Assembly: GCF_013368755.1 (NCBI RefSeq)
Contig: NC_049565.1
Location: 2,356,001-2,420,000, forward strand
Reading direction: 5' to 3'
Length of the DNA stretch: 64,000 nucleotides
Source of the DNA: Talaromyces rugulosus
Taxonomy: Eukaryota > Ascomycota > Eurotiomycetes > Eurotiales > Trichocomaceae
This document shows, in pieces, positions 12,231 to 23,531 of the stretch. The notes beneath the pieces were generated by a model. The model was not told where the DNA came from. It saw nothing but the letters and a program-made list of their open reading frames with translations, and ran no database searches. The position numbers and the translations under genes were made by a program. Numbering within the stretch: the stretch's first letter is position 1; every line of letters starts with the position of its first letter.

Positions 12231-12883
12231 GAGGAGTTTCAAAATGCTAGATGGCCCTTTTTTTTTTTTTTTGCCTTTTTGGATTATACTTAGCTACCTA
12301 CCTGTCGATCAATTATCGACTGCTGACTGCTCTTTACTCTTTTTTTTAATCCTCTCTGTTTTATTTTTGGCGTAACATTCACTTCTCTTGTTTAGTATTC
12401 TTTTCTTGGCTTTTGTCCATGTACTATGTCTATGTCATCCCATCCACCACCGCCTCTTATCACTACTAGCCTTTGTTTGTTTCCCCTTATCTATATGAAC
12501 ATATTGTTTTTTGGAATAGTTATTTTCATCCCAGCGATTACCAGCCTCACAATACCAAATACAGTAGATATTTGCTCTACCGTGTTCTCCAAATGAGAAA
12601 AGCATACATGTATGTTCCAATGTTGTGTGTGAGTTAATCATGGAAGATGTGAAGATATATTGAAATTGTCAAAAAAAAAGACCACTCAAATGCTACATAA
12701 CGTGTTCCAATGACATGTCAACAATACCCAATAATATAACCTTAAAAAAAAAAAACCCAACTCCAACCGCCAGTCCATACAGAAATGCCCGATTCGAATA
12801 TACACAAAAAACCAAATCAGCGAACTATACCGGGTATCTAAATGTACTTTTTCTTCTCCTTCTTCTTTGTTTCCCCAAAAAAA
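12231..12883. other. Convergent intergenic region
   Basis: About 650 bases between the 3' ends of the F-BAR gene (plus) and Mad1 (minus). A T16 run follows the F-BAR stop (near 12256) and A-runs lie near 12670 and 12745, consistent with 3' untranslated regions. No supported gene. Confidence 0.5.
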
Positions 12884-15150
12884 TCATACCCTCGCAGCGC
12901 GAGTCGTCTTGTCGTAGTACTCAAGAGTCATGGCAGCAAGGAAGCAAGGAATATCCTTCCTCTCTTCCACCCAGAACTTGATCAGATGTTTGATCTCTAG
13001 CGCAAACAGACTGTTGGGTCCACCGGAGATCTTCATGGTCCCATTTTCACCATCAAACACAATCGAATTCTCCTCGCCGTCGCCCATACTTCCGGGACCG
13101 CGGGCGTCAGGTCCAGCATTGCGATCGCCGTGTCGATATGCTGGTGAAAGATGAAACATGGATGTAACGCGCACGCGACCATTGGGCAGGAAATCGAGTT
13201 TGTAACCCAGCACAGACGCGACAGCTTCACGGAACTCGGAGGATTTGGCCGTCCAGATTTCCTTGAGGCGGCGCATGCGTTTCTCCTTTTCGGCGACGGT
13301 GCGTTCCATGTCTTGCATCTCGAGTTTGAGACTGTCGAGCGTGCTAACGGGGACAACCCGGACTTGGGCGTGGTCGCTTTGCAATTGCGTGAGGAGATCG
13401 CGGTTCTCTGCTTGCAAAGCGCGTAATGTGGACATTTTCAGATTCTCGGCTTCAGATGTCGGGTTCGCACGCAGTTGGAGAACACGAGTACGGGATTGCT
13501 CCTGTAGAGTCGTGAGATGGGATTTGGTTGCGTCCAACTCGTGACGCAAGACTTTGGTGTCCTGCTCGGATTTTGAGAGGGCGTCTTGCAATGTACGGTT
13601 TTTGCGAGACAATACAGAAACGCGTTCTGACTCGACGTCGCTATCAGCAGGGGATAGGGGCCGTTTCACTCCTCGGGGCGCTTCTTCCTCTTGCGATGTC
13701 TCTCGAGCTGATAACTGCTCATGGATTTTGTGTAATTCCACGCGATATTCATCAACGAGTTGCTCGAGTTGCGCAATCTGTTGGTTTTTGTGTTCGTCGT
13801 AGCGGTTGTCCTCCTCGTGCATCGTCAACTCCTCCATGTCAAACGTCTTTAGCTGGGCACGCAAGTATTCAACTTCCTTCACGGCCAACGCTCGCTGGCG
13901 CTCTAGTCTGAACTTGGCACGAGCATCGCTGGCTCCACCGGGTGCAGACGCAGCATTTCGCAGTTTTTCAATCTCTTGCTTAAACTGGCGTTTCTCGCTT
14001 TCCAGTCCCTGGATAATTTCGTCCTTTTCCATTAATTGAGGCTCAACAGTTCCTAACTTGTCGATCAAAGTAAGCTTTCCAATCCGTTCCTCAACAAGGG
14101 CCTTGACCACTGCCTCTGGGGAGTCGAGATTTTCCAGGTCCTCATTCGATTGAATAAGACTTGTCCATGACCTCCGCTCGTCTTCCAAAACTTGTTTCTG
14201 AATCTGTGCATTTCCTAGCTCGGTTTCGATGTTTCTCATGAGTTGCAGCTGATTTTCGAGCGACTTCTTTTGTTCTTCGACCACCTCGACGTTTCTTTGT
14301 ATTTTTCGTAGATGGCCCAGCTCAGACGTTTGCTCCCGGTTTGCCGATTCCAGCTTTTTGATATGTGCGACTTGCTCCGAAAGCTCTCTCTTGAGAACGA
14401 CCATTTCTTCGGATCCTCCGCCATCAGCCTTGAGGCGCAAGTTCTCCGTCTCTAACGTTGTAACCTCTGTTTCGCGCTGCGACAGACGCTCTTGGATTGA
14501 GGTCCCATGGTCTCTTGTTGCTTGCAGATCCCTCTGTACTTCCTCGACCGTCCTTTCCAGCGAGGCGCGAATAGTTTCAAGCTCTTTTATTTGATATTTA
14601 TACTGTCGCTCTTGATCCGACAGCCGTGCCTCCACATCGGTCAAGTCTTCTTGTAGAGATTGATTCTGGTCTTGTAGCGTGCGGATGCGCCGCTCAGAAT
14701 TTGCTTTGTCGTTCAATGCCGATTCTTGGGTTTCTTTCAGTTCCTTTGCGAGCGCTTCGCATTTCTGGTTTGCGCGGCTGCTCGAGGCTTCGGCTCCCTG
14801 TAGAATAATCCATCTCCATTTAGAAAAAAAGATAACAATATAATACCTAGAAGCAGGGGCGAACACGAACCTGTGCCTTTCGGAAATCAGAGTCTGCCTT
14901 GAGTTGGAGGTCGCGAAGGTCTTTTTCATGTCGTAGTTCCATCAAGTCCCGCTCTTGTTTGAGGTTATCCAACTCGTAGCGCAGCGTGTTCACCTGAACA
15001 CGTAGTTCCTCGTTCTCGGCATCTATATAAAGGCATGATATTAGATCGACACTTTCCATATCCCCGAGGAGCATTCATTATGCAATACTGACTGTTTTTG
15101 ACTGGTTGCGACGGCCGGACAGACTGCCGGAACGTTTCACTGGACGCCAT
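12884..15150 (-). CDS. mad1: Spindle assembly checkpoint protein Mad1
   Basis: Exons on minus: 15150-15093, 15022-14871 and 14797-12884, about 707 aa, phases consistent. Nearly the whole protein is predicted coiled coil (heptads from about residue 20 to 580). The C-terminal globular region contains EIWTAKSSEFREAVASVLGY, KLDFLPNGRVRVTS, and an ending like FLAAMTLEYYDKTT, which matches the Mad1 RWD-like C-terminal domain. Mad1 anchors Mad2 at unattached kinetochores and at nuclear pores to delay anaphase. The start at 15150 is chosen because splicing to it gives MASSETFRQSVRPSQP; an in-frame ATG 42 bases upstream is possible. The promoter is shared with the divergent Nhp2 gene. Confidence 0.9.
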
Positions 15151-15534
15151 TGCGAAGGAGGTAGACGAGCCAACAGACCATAAAAAGACCACAACTCAAA
15201 AAAAAGTCACATTAAACCAGAAAAAAACAAAAAATAAACAAAACAAACCCCGCCACACACATAGACGATCGAGAGTCTGTTACAAGGAACCCAAAGACGC
15301 GAGGTCTTCTTTGCTTTGTTGTTTGGTTGACGAAAGCAGGCGCCGCTCGGGAAACGAAAGCTTGGAACCCAATCCGACTTAGCGCCGAAATCTCTCTGCG
15401 GAGAACTAAAATTTTAGACCGATTTTTCTAATTTTTTCCCTCAAACTTTTGAATTTGCCAAACAACTTTCTTCGCAATTCCCCACGTTCGCTTTTACTTT
15501 CCAATTCAATCGACAAGGCGTCCGAAAATACAAA
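15151..15534. promoter_or_regulatory. Divergent promoter, Mad1 / Nhp2
   Basis: 384 bases separate the two outward start codons. It is A-rich near the Mad1 side and T/C-rich near 15420-15500 before the Nhp2 start, typical of a ribosome-biogenesis promoter. No specific site is claimed. Confidence 0.45.
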
Positions 15535-16279
15535 ATGGGTAAAGACAAGTCAGAAAAGAAAGACAAGAAGGAGAAGAAGGAAAAGAAGCGCTCCGAAAGC
15601 GACGGCGTGCACAAGCAAAAGAAAGAGAAAAAGAAGGAAAAGAAGCTCTCCGACGTCGCCGAGAAGGAAATCACTGAGAAGGTGCTAGAAGGATTGGACA
15701 AGGTCGAAGATGTTGAAGTCAATGACAATGTTGAAATGACCGACGTCACGGAGAAACTGGTTGGCGCTCTTGTGCCATTTGCCGACCCTCTGGTGGAGGA
15801 CAAGACCTCGAAGAAGGTATTCAAGACTGTGAAGAAAGGTACCCAATTACGAACCCCCCCCGTGTCTTTCAATGTTCCTAGCTAACTGATCGCCAGCCGC
15901 TGTCAACAAATCCCTCAAGCGTGGTGTCAAAGAGGTCGTCAAGGCCCTTCGCAAAAGCCCCATTCCAGCCGCCAACGCGCCCAACACAGAGCCCATTGGA
16001 GTGGTCATTCTCGCTGCCGACATTTCGCCGCCAGACGTCATTAGCCATATCCCCGTGCTGTGCGAAGAGCACGGTGTCCCTTATGTTTTCGTAACGTCGA
16101 GGGCAGAGCTCGGTGCGGCCGGCGCCACGAAGCGCCCAACCAGCGTGGTCATGGTGACTCCCAAATCGAGCGGCAAGAGCAAGAAGAAGGACAGCGAGGG
16201 AGATGATGAAGACTTTGGCAAGGCGTTTGCGGATCTTGTGAAGCTGGCTCAGAAAGAGCAAGAAAAGATCAAGATTTGA
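15535..16279 (+). CDS. nhp2: H/ACA snoRNP core protein Nhp2
   Basis: Exons 15535-15838 and 15897-16279 give about 228 aa. A Lys/Glu-rich N-terminal tail (about 40 residues) precedes an L7Ae/Nhp2 fold with RGVKEVVKALRKS, GVVILAADISPPDVISHIPV and LCEEHGVPYVFV, the hallmark RNA-binding core. Nhp2 acts in the nucleolus with Cbf5, Nop10 and Gar1 in rRNA pseudouridylation. Fungal Nhp2 is usually about 160 aa; here the extra length is the basic tail plus a Ser/Lys/Asp-rich segment before the last helix. The intron falls just before the core domain. Divergent from Mad1. Confidence 0.93.
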
Positions 16280-16922
16280 ACGTAAGCCAATTTTCTTCTC
16301 TCTCTGCTTTGCTTTGCTATTCTTTCTTAATGTTATGTGAGGGACTCATCTACAATCGCTGTATATTTTTCCTGTTTCTTTTTGTTGTATTGAACGGCAG
16401 AAAAAGGACGCAGTCCTTGTCAGCTTTGTGGGGATATCATTTGATTCATCTCTCGGCGTTTTTTTTCTTAGCGGTGTATAAAAGGCGGGAATTAGGAATG
16501 ACAATCAACTATTTTCAATTTCACCATTGAATTGTGACAACTCTTTTCATATTGGCACATTAATAGTACGGAACATGTTGAGATTTCAATAAATGGATTT
16601 GATAGAAAAATCGCTAATCATAACTCCAAACCCTGACCGCGCGTAATTACAGAGGTTATCTCAAAAGTAGAAAACAGAAAAATAATAAGGCCCTTCCAAA
16701 CACAATTCTACCTCTACAGAAGCGAAGAGGAGGTGAAGAAAATTTGAAGCTCAATAACTCGTTCTTTTTGATCGTGGTATCATGGTAGCTAGAGAAAACT
16801 TTTTCACCCCGGGAAGCTTATACATCAAGCCGGATATGCATTCACATCAGATCCGAAACCTGATGGATTTCCCTCGAAGATGCCCTTCACAAGACGTACA
16901 GTACAGTCTTTCAAACGAGAAT
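16280..16922. other. Convergent intergenic region
   Basis: About 640 bases between the 3' ends of Nhp2 and eL30. It is T-rich after the Nhp2 stop and A-rich before the eL30 stop. The long plus-strand open frame starting at 16782 runs antisense through eL30 exons and is not a gene. Confidence 0.5.
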
Positions 16923-17717
16923 TTAAGCCTCCTGGGAGAGGATGTCGGAGTCACCCTGGTCAAGGATGGCCATGGTGGAGCAGCTGAAGAAAAAATTAGC
17001 ACCATTGTATATATAATTTCGAAAAAAAAAAAAAAAACGTACCGGAAGAGTTTACCGCAGGCAGTTCCAAGTTCAATCTGCAAGGTTATCTGTCAGTCAA
17101 AAAGCTCTCCAGAATCCCTTCGTCGCAAGACAAAGGTGATCCCTTCTCCGAGCAAAATCCGCTCTCCAAGGTCTCCTCCTCATTCATATATTAGAAACGA
17201 TGGGGAGACCTCTTCTCTGAGCAACGGAGATTGCCTCCGAAGTCGACAACCAGTGGTAGGTATCTCGGGGTCTAAATTTGCAGGGAAAAGAGTTTTCAAC
17301 TCACGTTGTTGCCGCTGTAGTGGTGGACAGGGGTCTTGGCGAGCATAGCGTAGTCTTTTTTTCAATTGTCAGTCCATGCCCGGAGTTTTGTTTTTTTTTT
17401 GTTTCTGGGTCGCTTACACTCAAGCTCAGACTTGCGGAGAGGGGGGCAGTTTCCAGCGATCAGGATCTGTGCCAACGGTTAAAACCCTTTCCTTTTCAAA
17501 ACACAAAAATATTCCAGTGACTAACCAGCTTGGCCTTGCCAGATCGGAGCGACTTGAGAGTGGACTTTTGGCCCATGGTGACCTTTCCACTCTTCATGAC
17601 GAGAGCCAGACGGCTCGAGATGGTGTCACCGGATTTCTTAGTCTGCACATGGGAGTTAGAGACGAGGGGAAAAATATATATATCTTCTTGAATAGTGAGT
17701 AATAATACCTTGGCCAT
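16923..17717 (-). CDS. rpl30: 60S ribosomal protein L30 (eL30)
   Basis: Six exons on minus: 17717-17709, 17642-17526, 17466-17418, 17354-17305, 17077-17043 and 16983-16923, giving 106 aa with every junction in phase. Recognisable eL30 blocks: [60 protein letters not shown] and [20 protein letters not shown]. The first exon is only 9 nt (Met-Ala-Lys). The 227-nt fourth intron is much longer than the others and carries an inverted repeat. In yeast, eL30 binds its own transcript to block splicing; whether this occurs here is untested. The open frames seen across this locus in single-frame translation are broken because of the five introns. Confidence 0.95.
17078..17304 (-). other. Long intron of eL30 with inverted repeat
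   Basis: A 227-nt intron (donor GTGAGT, acceptor TTGCAG). It contains an 8-base perfect inverted repeat, AGGTCTCC at 17169-17176 and GGAGACCT at 17204-17211, and a near-direct repeat of CTTCTC(C/T)GAGCAA. No clear C/D box pair (RTGATGA/CTGA) was found. Confidence 0.5.
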
Positions 17718-18084
17718 TGTGAATTATTGAGCTTCTTTTTTTTTTTTGGTCGGACGGTGAATGGGCGATTTGTCGGTTGTCGAAATTCCAGAGTCGATCG
17801 TCCTCGGCAGCCGCGAAAAAGTTGTGTGGGCGACAAAGTGCGCTAGCCGAGGGCTGCTGACTAAGGAGTCGTTATGCGAAAGGGGATTAGCGCGATATAT
17901 CTATAAAATGTATGCAGTACGCAGCAATAATAAGATGGTGACGATCATAATAACTGTTGGATATGGAAGTGGAGGCTATTAAAATTGAAAAAAAAATCAT
18001 AAGTAGTAGGATTACCAAGTAATTCGTTATCATCTAAACCACCACAAATGACCAATAGTCTATACTAACGTAGTATATTACAGT
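17718..18084. promoter_or_regulatory. eL30 upstream region and 3' flank of flavin oxidoreductase
   Basis: About 367 bases. Next to the eL30 start, the coding strand is purine-rich (a 12-base poly(T) on the plus strand near 17736). The rest is A+T-rich 3' flank of the downstream oxidoreductase gene. No gene supported. Confidence 0.4.
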
Positions 18085-19470
18085 CTAAAAAGCCCGCGCA
18101 AACTGGATTGGATAAGTAATCTTGACTCCCAGCTCCTTGGCGACAGTGAACACCCAGGCCGGATCTCTGAGGAACTCACGCGCCACAAAGACACAGTCTG
18201 CATCAGGCTCAGGCCCACTGACCAAGCCCTCGACAGCCTTGGCTTCCGCTTTTACATCAACAACATCATCGCTCTGCTCAGCGCCCTGAACCAGGTCCTT
18301 CGCCTGCGAGGGCTCTGTGATGAATCCCACTGCACCAACCAGAGTCTTTCGACCGGCGGCACGCAGCTCCTTGCGAACCTGTGCGGCAATGGCGGTCTGA
18401 TATGTCTTGGAGAACTTGATCTTCTGCGTTTCGTGGTTCCCGCCTGAGCTGACATCAATCAAATCAACACCCAGGTCTTGAAGCTCCTTTGCCAGTCGTA
18501 CCGTCGAGTCCACACCCCAGCTACCGCCGACTTGCTGGGCAACTGCGGATTCGTCGAGCCATTCGGTGCCACTGACGCGCAGGAACAAGGGCACACTGTC
18601 CGGAATAGCGCCGCGCACGGCCGAGATGGTCTCACGCAACACACGAGTTCGGTTTTCGTACGAGCCGCCGTACTCATCCGTGCGTCTGTTTGTTACGGGG
18701 CTGAGGAACTGGTTCAAGAGGTAGCCATGCGCAGCGTGGATCTCGAGCACGTCCACACCAGCTTTGACGGCGGTGGCCGCTGATGCTGCGAATGCCGATA
18801 CGAGGTCTTTGATTTCAGACACACTCAACGTGCGAGGCGTATGGAATCCATCAAGGCCATTTTCCGTGCTCGGGCGCTTCCAGATCATCTCAGCACCACC
18901 AGTCGGCGCAACCACATTGTCCGGCCATCCGTACACATCAGCATCAGCTCGCAAATTCGTCGTTCCACTGGCAGCAGCGAGCCATGGTGCAGCCATACTC
19001 GACTTGCGACCAGCGTGACCCAGTTGTACGCCTATACGAGCACCCTGGGAATGCGCAAAATCGACGACGCGTTTGAGTTCCTTGAACTGGACAGACTCGG
19101 ATCCTTCGTCGTGCTGCCAGAGCCCCAAATCGTTGGGCGAAATGCGGCCGTTGGGCTGGACAGCCATTGCCTCGGTAAAGACGAGACCGGCGCCCTTGAG
19201 GGCAAGGTGGCCCAGGTGCGCGAGATGATAGTCTGACATTGCGCCCAGGGCAGGCGACGACGGGTTGCTTTCGGCAGAGTACATGCACATGGGTGAAACC
19301 ACGATGCGGTTTTTCAGTGTCACATTGCGGATGGTGAGCGGTTGAAAGATGGTTGGGATGGAAGCAGTAGAGCTTTCTTTTGCAGCGCCGGAGTCATGGT
19401 TTGCTGGGGTGAAGTATGGGAGTCCCTGTGCTGGGACGACAGCAGCTTTGGATTCATGTATAGAGCCCAT
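18085..19470 (-). CDS. NADH:flavin oxidoreductase, old-yellow-enzyme family (YqjM-like)
   Basis: A single uninterrupted frame of 461 aa on the minus strand. FMN-binding TIM-barrel signatures: IFQPLTIRNVTLKNRIVVSP with the Cys-containing PMCMYSA typical of the thermophilic-like YqjM class, GVQLGHAGRKSS, EIHAAHGYLLNQFLSP, NRRTDEYGGSYENRTRVLRE and VGAVGFITEP. Catalytic-type His residues sit in EIHAAHGY. These enzymes reduce activated C=C bonds of enones and nitro compounds using NAD(P)H. An Ala/Asp/Glu-rich insertion (about residues 395-420) is longer than in bacterial homologues. It is probably cytosolic, as no targeting signal is visible. Physiological substrate unknown. Confidence 0.93.
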   Translation of the reverse strand: MGSIHESKAAVVPAQGLPYFTPANHDSGAAKESSTASIPTIFQPLTIRNVTLKNRIVVSPMCMYSAESNPSSPALGAMSDYHLAHLGHLALKGAGLVFTEAMAVQPNGRISPNDLGLWQHDEGSESVQFKELKRVVDFAHSQGARIGVQLGHAGRKSSMAAPWLAAASGTTNLRADADVYGWPDNVVAPTGGAEMIWKRPSTENGLDGFHTPRTLSVSEIKDLVSAFAASAATAVKAGVDVLEIHAAHGYLLNQFLSPVTNRRTDEYGGSYENRTRVLRETISAVRGAIPDSVPLFLRVSGTEWLDESAVAQQVGGSWGVDSTVRLAKELQDLGVDLIDVSSGGNHETQKIKFSKTYQTAIAAQVRKELRAAGRKTLVGAVGFITEPSQAKDLVQGAEQSDDVVDVKAEAKAVEGLVSGPEPDADCVFVAREFLRDPAWVFTVAKELGVKITYPIQFARAF

Positions 19471-20348
19471 GACTGTAGAGGGGCAATTTTCAGTGTTCTA
19501 GATGTCGACTGAGGGGTAGTAGTAACCGTCGCACTCGAGATTTTGAATTATTTATATTAATTATTGCGTTGTTGCTGTTGCCATGGAATTAGTAAGCATT
19601 CACCATTATTAATATCCCAAGGTTTGTACATTACTCTCAGCATGCTAGCTGCTAACCAAGAAGCCTTCGGCTATATGGTCAGTCCTTATTCTCCAAAAAT
19701 TACCCCACTGAGCCCACCAGTATTAGAAGCTGCATGACGGAGACTTTTAAATGTTATGTCTCCGGATATACATATGAATCAAGTATTGAATATTGAACGT
19801 TAATATTTCTAATCAAGAAATAGACTGTATTTATTCATTGAAAACGGGGATTATTCAAGTAGTTCGGGGAATATTATACCACTAGTGATATATAAGGTGA
19901 TAATGTAGAACGTTAGATTATGGATCTTCCATCCTTACCAGCGGACCCTTTGCTGCGAATGTCAACTCCACCATGTCGGATGTTTCTGAGGGACAGATTT
20001 CCCTCAATTGGCCTGTTTCTTGGAAATATAATTAATGGCTGATCATCGTTATTATCCTGTACTACCATGGAGTGATAAAATTTTTAAATAATGACCGTGG
20101 TACAATTCATGGATTCATACATGTGTACTGATTCTTGCATGTAGCACTGCCGATATATAGACAATGGCAAAAGCAGTATCGACTCGACTCGATAATCCGG
20201 GGTCTACTCGGTGGGTGGGAACCATGGAGGATACCGAAATAACACCAATAGGAAAAGAAATGACAAAGAAAGGAAAACAATATGGTACAACTTCCAGTGT
20301 ACAAGTACAAACGCCCAATCAACCAAGAACCAAACCAAAAAAACCTGA
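19471..20348. other. Intergenic, A+T-rich
   Basis: About 880 bases between the start of the flavin oxidoreductase (minus) and the end of the next minus-strand gene. It holds the oxidoreductase promoter near 19471-19700. Nothing else recognised. Confidence 0.4.
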
Positions 20349-21300
20349 CTATCGTTCCAGCGAGACCCCAAGTCCAGTGGTTTCCTTCTCATTTTCCGGA
20401 TTGTCGACAAACACCTTTCGTGGCACGCCAAATGCCCGGGCGAGAGCACGTCGTGTTCGGCTTCGTCCTCTGCGCCCGCCTTCAGGGGACGATGTTCTTC
20501 TGGAGTCGAAAACGATGTCGACAATCTCAACAAGCATGATGGCAATGAGCAGGAGGAACACCATGATTAGGGTTATAGTCCCCAGAGTGAGATCGACACG
20601 AACACCGTGGGAGGTTTCAGGATAGGTTTGGATATGGCGAGCACGGGAGACGAAATGCGGGTGCGGTGGAGCAGACTGCTGGAATTCTGGACAGTGGTCG
20701 ATGAGATAGCCATAGCGACTGCCCGTGCTGTACTGGCACACTCGGGAGACGACCTCCTCGTCCTCGTTCTCTTTCTCGTATTCGTTGTTTTCTTGGTATA
20801 TGGTGTGCGATAGCTCTTGCTTGTTCTTGTTCTTTTTTGATGCATGGATGCGACGGTCTCTTTCAAATGGAGATATGTCCTCGTCGTAGTACTCTTCTAG
20901 GCGCGTGCTGTCATCCATGTGTGATGGCTCTTGCTTCTGCTTGCTGGTTTTGGATGCATCTGTCTCGAATGACGATTCAACTGCACGTGCCCATGTTCGT
21001 GCTTTATAAGAGCGCGACTCCAGCGTGCCACAGCCCAAGGCGGCGTCGCATTTCAGAGAAATGGTACTTTTTGGGGCCTCTACTTGAGGATACTTTTGGT
21101 GTCCAGCACGGATAGCCTCGTCTTGGGCATTATCATCGTGCTGGAAAGTGAACAGTCGTATCAAAGAGCCCTGTTTTCTCTATTTAGCGCTGTTTGAGAG
21201 TGAAAAAAAGAAGGAGGAAAAAAAAAAGAGTGAGTCATACCTTGTTGTACAAGGGATTTGGGCGACCACCAACGTGGTTATCCAAACAGATGGGCGCCAT
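20349..21300 (-). CDS. Hypothetical single-pass membrane protein
   Basis: Exons 21300-21241 and 21170-20349 on minus give about 293 aa. The first exon encodes MAPICLDNHVGGRPNPLYNK and splices in phase to GSLIRLFTFQHDD. Most of the protein is polar and probably disordered, with Lys/Asn/Glu-rich stretches. One strong hydrophobic segment, GTITLIMVFLLLIAIMLVEI (about residues 215-235), is followed by a basic Arg-rich stretch and a short tail, suggesting a membrane anchor with a cytoplasmic C-terminus. No family recognised. The splice pair is well formed (GTATGA donor, AAACAG acceptor). Confidence 0.65.
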
Positions 21301-22736
21301 GGACGAGGGCCGAGGTGAACCCGACGACGATTTTGATGGAAAACAAAACTGAGAAGCAAGAGGGAGGAGGATATGCCCAGGAATACTCAAATGGAAATAC
21401 AGAGGGAAGAGGAAGAAGCAGAGAGAGAGAGAGAGAGAGAGTGAGTTTCGGGATGACAACAAAGATGGTCACTAGGGCGGGGAAGGCGCGGTATTTCTAG
21501 AGGCTCACGCTCCACGGGGCTTGTACGACCAGCAACTATCAGGTCTCACATTATTTTCCTTTTTAGCCATGCGCAGCCGTGCTTAAAAAGGCTTGTCTTG
21601 GAAATTATTAATAGCTTATTCAGGTGGGTTTCGTCTTTGTCCGGCTCGGTACGCACAACATCAATTGATAATACGCAAGGAGACCAAGTACCAAGTTGTG
21701 AACCGCTCGCAGTATGCTTTAGTACGGTAACTACCGTACTGTACTACAAACTACTACTAGCCGGTAATGGAAAATTCCGAAGTTAAAATGTTGCTGCCTG
21801 GTCGAGACTCCAACGAACAGCGTAATTTTGGGCCAATCAAGCCATCTGCCAAGGGTCCGCGGTGTCTTATATTACTCTGCACTCCGTACATGTGTTTACG
21901 CTTTTACGTCGCACCGGGCTGAGCAGTAATAAGCCCATGAGCCGCAAAAGAGAGCCCTTTTTTCCAATAATGCAGTCAGACACCGGTGTACTAGCCCTCC
22001 GTACTGTACTGTACGTAAAAAGATTTCAGCCGCAAAAAAGGTTTTGTTTCGGCTAAAAATAAGGAGAGCCCAATCGGGACTGTTTTCCCGTGCGCTATTC
22101 CGTATTGGGCGAAACTAAAAAGCTTGTTTGGCGCTAGTTCCGCTTTGGGATGCGGAGTGGAGATCGTCTTGTCTTAGAAACAATGTTGAATTACTATTTA
22201 TTACTCATGCAAACTCTTAGTGAGCACTATTCTTCTTCTATAGTGAGACAACCTACTATTTAAAAGGCTTGAATTATTGTTGTACTAGCTAAACTACTTT
22301 TCTCCCACTTGGTTCACTGCAGACCCTTGCTTTGTACGAGGATTAGCGTCCCCCTACGGCAGCATGCTGTCTGTGATTCGCTTCCTCGACTCTTTGTGCC
22401 GCACTTGTAATTATATGTGTGTAGCACGAGCTGATCGTGTATCAGGTAAAACACTGGATATTCGCCGCTCCGGAGGTTGAAAGGATGTTCTTTCAAGAAT
22501 CAGAGAAGTTTAACTGGTTGAGTTTTGTTTTTTCGGTCCTTAATATAAGCCTCCATCCAGTAGCGGTCAAGACTCAACTGGTCAACGGCCATGCAAGGGA
22601 AAGAGACCATTCCTTGCCGATACCCCTTGTTCACTACGTTTTATTTGAAAAACCTTAAATCCATAACATTTTTAAAAAGTTTAAAAAACAACTCGCTGGC
22701 TATAGTAGTAGTACGTGATTACTCAACATCAATTTC
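21301..22736. other. Intergenic, no gene recognised
   Basis: About 1.4 kb. The right part is the 3' flank of the disordered-protein gene ending at 22737; the left part is the promoter of the membrane protein. A small inverted repeat (AGTACGG...CCGTACT) occurs near 21720-21740. The short frames present show no family likeness or start context. Confidence 0.4.
21420..21441. repeat. (AG)11 microsatellite
   Basis: An uninterrupted AG repeat lies about 120 bases upstream of the start of the minus-strand membrane-protein gene, so it reads as a CT-rich leader/promoter tract on the gene's strand. Confidence 0.9.
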
Positions 22737-23531
22737 TCACGCCCGCTGGTCACTTCCAAGCACCCCGTAGGGTTGAGTGTCATCGACGGTAGGATTAGGG
22801 TACGCCGCATTGGCACCGCTTTCGGCATTGGTGCGCTGAATCTTGTTCTCAGCGAGCCGGCCAGGATCCTTATCGCTGCCAATCTCAGAATTGAAGCTGG
22901 CGTTCTTGCGGTCGGTATCGAAAAAGCCGCCCTCGCGGATATTGCTGCCGTGCGGCTTGACGCTGCCTAGATTCTCGGTGACGGGCGCCACATATGAGGG
23001 AGCAGTACCGTCGTTGTAAGCGCTACTGCCACTGCCTCCAGCTGCTGCAGCCTGTCGCTCCTGAGTGTTGTACTGGTGAGTGCCAATGCCCAAATCCTTC
23101 TTGGCCCGCGTCGGTCCGCCAGCGTATCCAGACTCGGGCAGGTGAGCGCCGGGATAATCGCCTTGGCCGCCAAGCGCATCAGGGTATCGCTCCTGGCGAT
23201 TGAGGTTCTCGCGGTCGCCGGATTGCTGGGCTGATGAGAGTGTGGTTGCGCCGGAAGTGTCCGTGTTGTTGAAAGTCGACTGGCGTCCCGATACGCCGAG
23301 CGGCTGGCTATCTGGGTTTTTAGCGAATGTGCCGCCTTGTCGGACGGATTCGGCAGCAAGCGAGTCGTTGGTAATGGGACCTGGTCCTTCTTGTACTGGG
23401 TTGTAGCTCGAGGGGTCGGTTGTGACCTATAGTATACAAGAGTTAGTGAGTTCTATCTGAACTGGAAGCCCGCCGCGGCCAACCTTGGTACCCTTGCTGG
23501 GCTTTCCGATGGGAGTTCCTTGGAGATCCAT
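22737..23531 (-). CDS. Small intrinsically disordered protein, possibly stress/conidia-related
   Basis: Exons 23531-23484 and 23426-22737 on minus give about 245 aa. The first exon encodes MDLQGTPIGKPSKGTK; the donor GTTGGC is weak, but the acceptor TATAG and phase are good. The protein is Gly/Ser/Asn/Gln/Asp-rich with few hydrophobics, e.g. TTDPSSYNPVQEGPGPITND, and has neither a signal peptide nor a membrane segment. It looks like a hydrophilin/LEA-like protein. It sits next to another small disordered protein gene in the same orientation. The function is unknown; a desiccation or conidial role is only inference from composition. Confidence 0.7.

Noticed and set aside
17169..17211. Box C/D snoRNA inside the eL30 intron
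   Set aside because: No RTGATGA box C or properly placed D box; only an inverted repeat remains, reported as a structure instead.
16782..17348. Open frame of 188 codons on the plus strand
   Set aside because: It runs antisense through exons and introns of the eL30 gene, whose six exons join in perfect phase; the plus frame has no family likeness.
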